From: Ceratodon purpureus
Taxonomy: Eukaryota; Streptophyta; Bryopsida; Pseudoditrichales; Ditrichaceae
Direction: 5' to 3'
DNA length: 64,000 nt
Assembly: GCA_014871385.1 (NCBI GenBank)
Contig: CM026426.1
Location: forward strand, 55,175,375-55,239,374
A program made the translations under genes and the position numbers. A model generated the notes under the pieces. That model was not told the DNA's origin, did no database searches, and saw only the letters and a program-made list of their open reading frames with translations. Shown piece by piece: positions 55,868 through 64,000 of the stretch; the stretch's first letter is position 1; every line of letters starts with the position of its first letter.

Positions 55868-57083
55868 GGGTCTGCAAAAAGCAACAACTAAATTATAAGC
55901 ACCCACAATATTTCATTCATCACTTGAAAAAATGATCAGAGTTATAGTGGTGCTCGTAGACACTCAAAATTCAATAAATTGTTGAACAACAATGCATCAT
56001 CTCTCTCACTCTTTGCGTTTGATTAGCTTTTAGGACTACTCTTTCCTTCTATCCACTGTGGCCTAGATTCCTACAAACCAAGACATGGAGATGGTTTTCA
56101 TGTACGCACAGGGCATGGAAATCCCTCTAAGATTTTGCGTAGATGCTAACAAGCTTGCTACAGTGTCGTCTCTATGTCTCAATTTTAGATTTCAATTTCA
56201 AGAAGAAACCATTAGTATCAATAAGGAGATTTTTGATGATGTGACGGCCGAGGTTACCAACACCCTTGGACAGATATTGCATAGATATGAGAACAAAAAT
56301 TTGATATCAAGGTTGTTTCCAAGTTCATATAGAGTCTACGGTCTCACAAATTCTCAGATGGCTACATCTACTTAGATCCTTATTCCCTGTCGCTTTTCTA
56401 CTTGCACAATCCAGACTCCCTCACCTCCTAACAAAAAAGTGAAACTTGAGCTAGGTGTAGAAACGCCAGATGTAGAGAAAACTCGTGCCTCTTTTGTCAT
56501 TTTGATTTCTTCAAATGACAATGGCAGTCCCATTAAGGTCCTGCCTAAGGTCAAAGTTAATGGACAAGCTTCAAAGTCAATTCCTTCTTTGTTCCAAGAG
56601 AGTGCTAGCAATGTTCTATTGCTAAAAGAGCTTGCAACAAAGCTAGGGAAAAAAGCATTCTTAAAAAAAAAAAATCACTCATTCATTCGATACAAGAGAG
56701 TAAAGTACTTGCTTGTAGTGTTCGATGGTGCTATGATATTTGAGTTGCCCCCAACTAGTGAAGGAACCTCAAGGTCAAAAGCCAAGTCAATGCAGAGAAT
56801 GGATAAGCGTTACAACGGCCACGTGAGGACTTTAACTATGACCACCAACATCACAGACAACTTTGGCCTCTCTTTTTGCTATTCCGATTGCGTTGGATGG
56901 CTGTCTTGCAATAGCAAATAGTGTAAATTTTGGACCGACGATCTTGCATTTTTGAGGTTGACGAGACTTTGTTTGAAGGTTATACCCTCCAACCTTTTAT
57001 GGTGGATCAACCACCTCCATTTCATTCTACAATTGCATACAAGGTATGCAAAGAACCCCCCATATGTATTGCTACATGTGGAG

Positions 57084-58358
57084 TGTGAGGTGGAAATTTG
57101 CTAAACAACACCCAAGCCCAATAAAATCTAGATTCGTTCTACGGGAGGGTCAAGTTCGTCTAAGTTTGGTGTATGTCTAAGGTGTAAGTAGGTAAATAAA
57201 GGTTTTTAAGGCTAAATGTCTTAAGGATAACTCTTATCTTAGAGTTTGTGTGGCACTTTGCCAAATAAGCTTTAAGGTGGGGATGGAATGAATCTTAAGG
57301 ATCTCACAACCTCACTCGTTGCCCTATATCCTTTCCATGTTTGGCCATGAAGATCCTCCATGTAGTTCTCTCATCACTCATTGTTGGTTCCTTAATTAAA
57401 GTGAATTACTTAAAACACAATTTACCTCGAGCAATTAACGCTCTCCAATCTCCATTCTCCAAGTACTCCTTCCTTCACTTCAAGGATTACTCAAGTTAGT
57501 AAATTGTATTCTTAAGATAAATCCACTTCAGTTTACTAACACAATGCACGATATGCATGCATTATGCTCTCAAGGACTTCATTCACAACTTCTAATCTAA
57601 TTCCACTTCACAATGCATTAACTCCTTTATTTCTTCCCGTGAGTCTTAACTCACTCAAGCTATATTCACTTTGTTACTCACTCCTAAATCTAAGTATTCG
57701 CAATTACTTCTTCAACTCATAATCTTTATCATCACTCAATGATTACAATGATTCACTCTTTAAGCAATTAAGGTATTTCCTTAATTTTCCATGAAGTACT
57801 ATTTAATTTTTAAGTAATATAATGTTGAAATATTACTCCTCTCAAGTCAATATTCCAAACATTCAACTCATAACACACACATACAACACTTTTTTACACA
57901 ATTTCCTTATACAAACTCAAAGAGTTCACTCATTCTTTATTGCAAAGGCTAGCTCCAAGCTAGGACACACATATTACACAATGTGGTGCTTAACACCTTG
58001 GGGGAGAAGGGGATATAGTCCAAATCTTAAGGGCTACACCCTTTCTCAAGGGGTGCGCCTTTAAGTTGGCACCTCCTCTTAAGATCGCGACTCTTTATAA
58101 GGTCGTACCCTTTAACAAGGGGTACATCCCTTTATAAAGGTGCACCTCATGCCATGTTCACATATAACATATCTTCTTAAGTGTTTATTCTTAAGCTATC
58201 TACTTCTTCTAGTGTGAACTAAGTTTCTTAAGTCCCTTTTTATATTCTAAGGATTTCTCCCTACTTAAGGCACTTAGTTTCTAATTTTTTAAAGTTTTTA
58301 TTGCTACATTTTTCTTATTCTTAAGAACTTAGGCTTAAAACTAAAAAGTAGCTCTACA
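57084..58358. mobile_element. Solo LTR, family 2
   Basis: 1275-bp insertion starting TGTGAGGTGGAAATTTGC and ending GTAGCTCTACA, with the 5-bp duplication TGGAG on both sides (57079-57083, 58359-58363). The flanks rejoin in the MULE sequence (CTACATG then CTAGGATTTATTATG) as in copy 1. A stretch near 58010-58145 has small inverted repeats (AAGGGGTGCGCC, AAGGTCGTACCC, AAGGGGTACATCCC). No coding part, so a solo LTR. Confidence 0.88.
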
Positions 58359-59028
58359 TGGAGCTAGGATTTATTATGAGGCTAGCAAAGTCAAGCAGAC
58401 TAGAGCGGGTATCCACTAAGGCACTCATGATCATCTAGTCAAGGTTGGCGGCTACAGAGACACAATCATGGAGATCAGTACTTAATAAAATGCGGGTTGA
58501 GAAGACTCCCCAAGCTACGAAGAGTGCAGTTGTGTTGGAGGCAAGCGAGGTTCAAATCGGCAGCCATTTCCTGCTGCCTGAGGACGCACCGCTGTGGAAG
58601 TTGTGTATAGATGAACTAGTTCTTCTACTTGACAGATGCAAGAACATGGTATCTTTAAACATCTGCAAAAAGGTAATGACCTGTCGGCAATCGAGTATGT
58701 ACGGTGTTGGAGGCAAGCTTGGTACGATAGTGGACCATAATGGTGTATGACTCAGCATCTTCTTGTGTCATAACCATTGCTACATGTGATATGTAGTCTG
58801 CTGACTGTGAGGCCTAAATTGTATTCTTAAAAAACCTAAACCTTATCATGGAGAGTGATAGCGTTGAAATACTGAACTTCAAGGGATTCATGGCTGACGA
58901 CGCTTTGGCTAACTGTAATGCGATTCGGATTATCTGTGGTAATAAGAAGGAGGACCGTATGGAGGACCCTAGAGGACATATCAATTTAGCAGGACGCAAT
59001 CGATGGTCACGTATATGGAGAAGTATAT

Positions 59029-59680
59029 TGTAACAAACCTCCCGACAGATTTGCCACCAAATCTCAAAGAAAAAGACAAAAGAAAGATAAAAAAAAAGCT
59101 CAAAATATTTATAATAGAACGACAAAGATCAAAATATATTGACTTGGGCTCACCACCCAACCATAGAGAAGTGATCACCAAAAGAAGTGTCTCACCTTCT
59201 CATGTCCAAGCCTTTATATACTAGTTCTTTCTCAAAGGAACTACAGTCTATCTAAAATTATGTCTTAGAATCTGTCTCAGATTTTATCCTACTCATAGAT
59301 CTTTCTAGATTGTTCTATCTCTTCTACTCTTTTATTTGAAGTAAAGATAATCCATAGATCATTCTAGATCCTTCTATCCTTTTAACTCAAAGAATCTTTT
59401 AGATATTTTTATCTTCTTACTCCTATATCTAGAGTAAAGATAATTCATAACCATCAGTAGTCTAATTCTTGTGTACCTCATTTTGAGTTGTCTAACTCTG
59501 GTACACATGTTCTCAATCTTGGAGTGTTCTGACTCCAGTGCACTAAATATCGAGTTGTCTTACTCCACTCCATCCATCCTCAACTGGGAGTTGTTTGACT
59601 CCTTTTATCCTCTGCTTACACATTGCCACATGTGATTAGAAGATTTCATTCATCCATCTATCATCTTAAGTTCCCTTACA
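59029..59680 (+). mobile_element. Solo LTR, family 1 (copy b)
   Basis: 652-bp insertion, TGTAACAAACCTCCCGACAG to CCCTTACA, with duplication TATAT (59024-59028, 59681-59685). Same family and orientation as 40294-40980, with which it shares the TTTATATACTAGTT and GTGTACCTCATTTTGA segments. Confidence 0.88.
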
Positions 59681-60776
59681 TATATCCCTAAAGAGCTTTG
59701 GGAACAACACAAAAAGATGTGTCACCAACACAGGATAGCGAGGACTATGGACAAAGCGGATAGTATATACCACAAGCTACAAGCATGTTGGGTATCTGCT
59801 GGAGCTGTAGTTGAGAAGGCCTTGAGCAAACTAGAGCTCTAGCTTGCATTCTGGCACTTTTGCTATTGCTAGAGGGGAGGATTCATGACAAGGGTATGTT
59901 TATCATTCACTCTTCTAATTTCTTGATTCTTTCCAAAAACATTCTAACCCACACATGTCTTTCATCATATCTAACCACTATATCAATGTATCTTGTAGAA
60001 ACTTATAGAAGAAGAACTTCCAAAACTGCCTTTATGTCTACTTGCCAAAACAATTCACAACAAGTAGCTACATGCTTCTATTAACAGGGGCGGCGACCTC
60101 TACGGGGCTGTAGTGGAAGACTTTGTTCTTGGGTTCCTACAGGTAGTCAACTTCTATTAGTTTCTCACTATGTGATGTGGGCGGAACAGGTCCATCCAAG
60201 AAGGAACGCAACCTAAGGATAACAAAACAGAGAGCAAAGCTAGCAAGAAATCCAAAAGTGCTTGAAGACCCCATGTTGAGATGCCTGGAGCAAATATGTT
60301 AAGCTCGCATTACGTCATGCTCGCATGGCTAGAGAAGAAGTATTTGGGACCATCAAGATGAAGGCTAATCTACCCCTTGGAGGTGAGGAAGAGTCACATT
60401 GTCCGGGGAAAAACCTCTCTCATCCAAGAGGTTCAGGACATGCAATGAAGGCACGCACCGTGCAAATGCCCATCATACTGAAATAAGATACTATAAATGA
60501 TACTGAGGTACAAGAAGTTTAACATAGCGCACAGTGAGGTGTTCGAAGACCTTCAGCGACAATTGTGGTCTCAGTTTAAATAAATCAACTTTGACAAAAT
60601 GCTGTGGCGGTTGCTGATTCTAGAATGCCGGAAAAGGATTCACAACGGACAAAGAGGGGTAATATTCAACGAAAGAGGTTTTACGTCCTAAAAAATCCTA
60701 CGAAGCTTGCATTTCAAGAGTGGCAAGACGCAGCAGAACCATGGCCTTACACTACATGTCAGCAATTCATTGAATA

Positions 60777-62586
60777 GTGCCACATTGGCAAGAAATTCCT
60801 GCTACATCGCCATCGTGCACACCGTACTACAAACAAAGCAAACTTGAAATACTGCTTGTGTCCCAAGTTTATACAACGATGTTTGGAAGTGATGCAATTT
60901 TTGTACAAAGTACCAATTCCAGCAAGAAGCAAGGCTCCACTCTTTGTCTACAGAATAGTGTATGCCGAGCTTGTTATTCGAAAGGTGGTGGATTGGAGGT
61001 TGATCAGAAATATGCCGAATATCAATTGTCGCCCTCAGAACTTTTTCATTCGTAGAGTTGTATTAAAATTCTCCAAAGGCAATATCAAAATGTTTGATAA
61101 TCCTAACAAGCATGGTGGTGGGGCTGCAATAGAGTGGAGCTCATCGCATGACGATAATGACTCATTTAATGGAATGCCAGCACGTAAGCTTTCAACCACA
61201 AAAGCAGCAGAAACATGCTAGGAGGACACGGCTTTGTAAAAGATATCCTACATAAGTTGCATCTTTTGGATTCCTCTAGCACATATTGTAGGCTCGAACA
61301 ATGCTCGTGATGATGATGAGGCAACACTTGGAACATTGTTAGACATGGCAAGGATTGAAGACAGGGCCTAGCTACAAGAAGTTGAAGATTTGATTGGCCA
61401 GCTCTATGAAAGGATGAAATAATTGCCAACCTAGAGAAGACAATCTAGGAAATGTGTCTCAAAGCGGAGAGACTAAATGAGACTATAAAAAAGCAAAGGG
61501 AAGAAATAGAACATCTTGTGGCTGCGAGAAACTCAAATATAGTACAAGATGTTAGCAAAGTTGCTCCCGCTGATAGCCCAGGAATGAATGAGGCTGAAGT
61601 AGCTGTCATTATTGATACGGCCACACATGGTGTCTTCAAAACCATTCAGACTCTAGTGAGCAGCAGGGCAGCAATTCCTTTTCCACTATTGAGCCAAGAG
61701 GTGCCTCCTCTCCTGCAGCAAGTAGTATTGATGGATTCTCAAGAAACCCACAATTCATTGTCTTTTCCGACAACAACAATACTTCCATAGGTCCCTCGAG
61801 TTGGTGATGCCATTAAATTACAGACTACTAATGAGTTGCTCAAGACCTATCTTGAGGAAATAAGCAAATACTACTACCAGTGGATGGTTGCATGCATTAT
61901 GTCTCTGGACCGTGCAAGGCAAATGTATAATGAGTTCAAGAAGATATATAACGACTACATAGCGCTCAATCAAAGCAAGGATTTTGGACTTACTTCGTGG
62001 GCACTTACCGATTTTATGTTCCTTGAGAACTTCCCGACTTTGGACCTGAGTAGTGCAACAGATTGGATGAACGCAGGTTGAGATTACAAGACTGCAAGAA
62101 CCTGCAGTGAAAAACGCCTAGGATCCTTTGGCCGAAACTAGCAACGTTTGTTACTGATGGAACTTGTTGTCTCCTTTGTAGCAATCCATTCGAGCCAGTA
62201 AGAAGTTGGTCACTTGGATCATGTCAGTGCATAAACCATCCAATGTGCCTCCTTTCCTGTGCTTTGATATGTTAGTTTTGTGCAATATGCAAGGCTCCCT
62301 TTCACAAGCGTCTTCACAAGCAATTTGGATTGGAGCCCTACATGCCGCCATGTTGGGAGAAGAATCCATTTAATACACCAGACATGCCGTCTTTGTGGGT
62401 TAAATATCAGATTTGGAATTGGCAAATACAAACACATTCGGCCTACAAGAACAATATGAGCACCCAATTTTGTAACACCATATTTGTTATTTTGGGAGAT
62501 ATTCTTGAATTTGGGAAATCAGCATGTAGAGAAATGGCCACATTCGTGCCTTCCCATTTACTTCGACCTCGCATAAATCAATATTG
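60777..62586 (+). pseudogene. Decayed ORF with coiled coil and C-terminal RING-like finger
   Basis: Follows MULE copy 2 directly and may be its own 3' part or a second gene. Fragments: 60844-61221 (LKYCLCPKFIQRCL-like start, VYRIVYAELVIRKVVDWR); a coiled coil at 61390-61560 (ERLNETIKKQREEIEHL); a helical region 61803-62081 (LLKTYLEEISKYYYQWMV); then at 62165-62350 a RING-type cluster with CCLLC, CQCINHPMC and FCAICKAPFHKRL in order, followed by MPPCWEKNPFNTPDMPSLW. Cys/His spacing fits a C3HC4 RING finger with one extra Cys. Several stops break it (for example inside the RING and after THNSLSFPTTTILP). A RING E3 or DNA-binding accessory role is only a guess. Confidence 0.5.
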
Positions 62587-62628
62587 AATCATTAAAAACA
62601 TATTAAAGGAAGAATGAGGCCTATGTCA

Positions 62629-63475
62629 TTTAGGTCGAGTGGACCTAAATGCACAAACATACAGGAGAGAACTTAATAATGTTCAATGATTCGTTAAGAA
62701 CATGTTTAAGGAAGGATGGTGATTATGTCATTTAGGTCGATCACACCTAAACGCAATAAAAAACAAGAAAGAAGAGTAAACTACGTTTTTGTATTCATAG
62801 TAGTAACTATCCGTTACCTTTCTAACCCTAGGTTTAGAAAAAAGGCAATGTCCAATCACATAAAATACATTTGGAATTTTGAAGAACACGAAATGAGTGC
62901 GTGACAGTGAGGTATAAATGGCAGACGAGAAAATTTGACAAACAGATCAATCGTTTTATTCGATACATAATTACATTGAAATAATACAAACTACTCTTAT
63001 AATCGTCTCTCCATTGTTTGCGCCATTGCTATACAGTACATACTATCCACTATATGGTTATGGAGTCCCCCATTATGCCTCAAATCTTGACTTGACGAAT
63101 TCCCGTTGACGCTGACATGTCCACGACATTCCCTCCATCTCCATCATTGGACTATCAAGAAGACGTTGCAACTTCTGTCTACGCCTGTCACCAATGCTTG
63201 ACTCTGGCAAAGAGTGGCGACGGGTACTGGATGGTTTAGGGTGGGAGTCGCCGGACTTCCTTGCCCCGGATCCTGTAGTTGTTGATCGTAGCCTCGGCAT
63301 CTGCAAAGGGGATAAATTAGCATTGGGAAGCGATTTTGGTTTAGGTCGAATCGACCTAAACTCCTGAGTGCAAGTGTAAAGGTCGAACGGACCTTGAAAG
63401 AAGAAGCCGACATAAGGCAGCACGAACCTATATGAAAGTAGAAAAAGATCAATCATTTTAGGTGGCTTCGAGCTA
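62629..63475. repeat. TTTAGGTCGA-type palindromes, five copies
   Basis: CATTTAGGTCGAGTGGACCTAAATG (arms of 10 around 5) near 62629; CATTTAGGTCGATCACACC near 62728; TTTAGGTCGAATCGACCTAA near 63340; AAGGTCGAACGGACCTT near 63380; and a weak TTTAGGTGGCTTCGAGCTAA near 63456. Some lie in the intron and the 3' flank of the gene at the right edge. Confidence 0.7.
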
Positions 63476-63908
63476 AACTAAAGACATGAAGGAGGCAAGA
63501 AACAGATGCGAGCAGCTACCATCATTGAACCCACTTACATGAATGAAACATCAGAAAGGAATGAAAAGCTAATACTCAGGAATGAAAACTAACCTTTGCC
63601 GGTAGAGGTGACGGCATATCCTCCACATTGTTATAAAGAGCACGCTTCGTAGGGGTAGAACTCAATCGTTTTGGAGATAAAACCTGCAGTACGGTCCATG
63701 GCCACATAGGAGGAGAGGATTTCAGGGTCTTGGGAATGGACAGGTTAACCGGGCTGTCCACAACTCCTTCATCGACAGTCATAGTTGAATAGTCCATCGT
63801 GGACTGCGCTGTTGCAACCGATTGCAACAGAAGCCCTCTGCTACGCAGAGAAGGCCCGCAGCCATAAGCATTATTCAAAAAATCCACTGAGGCTCGACAT
63901 GCATTATC
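63073..63908 (-). CDS. Last two exons of an unrecognised gene
   Basis: Exon 63908-63594 (acceptor TTTACGTATTGCAG, donor GTTAGT) and terminal exon 63300-63073 (acceptor CCCCTTTGCAG), both phase 0. They encode the last 180 residues of a protein whose start lies beyond the window. The first exon is Ser/Pro/Thr-rich with VLSPKRLSSTPTKRALY, resembling CDK-type SPxK/TPxK sites. The second begins MPRLRSTTTGSGARKSGD, then RRQKLQRLLDSPMMEMEG and ends EFVKSRFEA. Frames are clean and the intron is short, so this is the best candidate for a working gene in the window. I do not recognise it; a cell-cycle or chromatin protein would fit the composition. Confidence 0.55.
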
Positions 63909-64000
63909 CTGCAATACGTAAAGCGAATCGAAACATACATCCCCAAATAATTCAGCAATAATTTAGGGTTCGCCGCAAGGGGCAGAATAGATTTAAAAAG

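Larger units (their letters stand above)
55868..60480 (+). mobile_element. MULE-type DNA transposon, copy 2, old and carrying two solo LTRs
   Basis: Follows copy 1 from GGGTCTGCAAAAAGCAAC through the start (56085, MEMVFMYAQGMEIPL), the Cys-rich segment (57040), the core (58440-59900, FMADDALANCNAIRI) and the second exon (60000-60480, EEELPKL; MKARTVQMPIIL). DNA identity is roughly 70 percent by eye. Copy 2 is much richer in A/T, as expected of long decay. Many stops and frame changes break the frame. Two LTRs sit in it at 57084-58358 and 59029-59680. Similarity to copy 1 ends near 60480, before the SWIM finger region. Confidence 0.75.

Overview
The window looks like nuclear DNA of a repeat-rich plant: a streptophyte alga or a bryophyte. 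The SYF1-type splicing-factor exon, the GT-AG introns whose phases fit when exons are joined, the MULE transposases, the solo LTRs and a 13-kb satellite all point that way. A charophyte such as Chara is my best guess from the style of the element proteins, but I could not check it. There is no sign of bacterial gene organisation, rRNA, tRNA or CRISPR. Most coding stretches are element-borne, decayed or of unknown function. Clean single-copy housekeeping genes are almost absent.

Layout. 1-1.16 kb: acidic, Gln-rich coiled-coil frame on the minus strand. 3.1-4.3 kb: duplicated 120-bp blocks around a purine-rich stretch. 4.4-6.05 kb: a two-exon minus-strand gene of unknown function, decayed. 6.2-7.4 kb: two copies of one SYF1/XAB2 exon among copies of a GTGATGTAATGTCA-like word. 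7.4-10.1 kb: AT-rich DNA with a 28-C run. 10.4-14.7 kb: plus-strand RING/coiled-coil gene with a KGPQ repeat tail. 14.7-16.0 kb: minus-strand ParB/sulfiredoxin-like ORF, then a small gene with RNA polymerase II CTD-like heptads. 16.06-29.25 kb: about 103 copies of a 128-bp satellite. 29.4-30.8 kb: two minus-strand exon-like ORFs. 31.1-38.5 kb: MULE copy 1, split by a 3.5-kb LTR-type insertion carrying its own 621-aa ORF. 40.29-40.98 kb: solo LTR. 42.4-49.2 kb: multi-exon ParB-like gene with a hAT-type MITE inside an exon. 49.3-51.2 kb: two FCP1-like HAD domains. 53.8-54.3 kb: minisatellite. 56.1-62.6 kb: older MULE copy 2 with two solo LTRs and a RING-finger tail. 63.07-63.91 kb: two terminal exons of an unrecognised gene that continues beyond the window.

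Themes. (1) Introns of the 42.4-51 kb genes carry about 19 copies of a 20-bp near-palindrome centred on GATC, in part as paired 78-bp modules. Only one copy lies in an inferred exon, and the host gene has a ParB-like motif. (2) A CTD-like heptad peptide and FCP1-like (CTD-phosphatase family) domains occur in the same window. (3) Several unrelated ORFs carry SUMO-interaction-like motifs. (4) Nested insertions can be dated relative to each other from target-site duplications. The LTR element in MULE 1 looks youngest and MULE 2 looks old.

Exon joins rest on splice consensus and phase only. Functions are family-level guesses unless stated.
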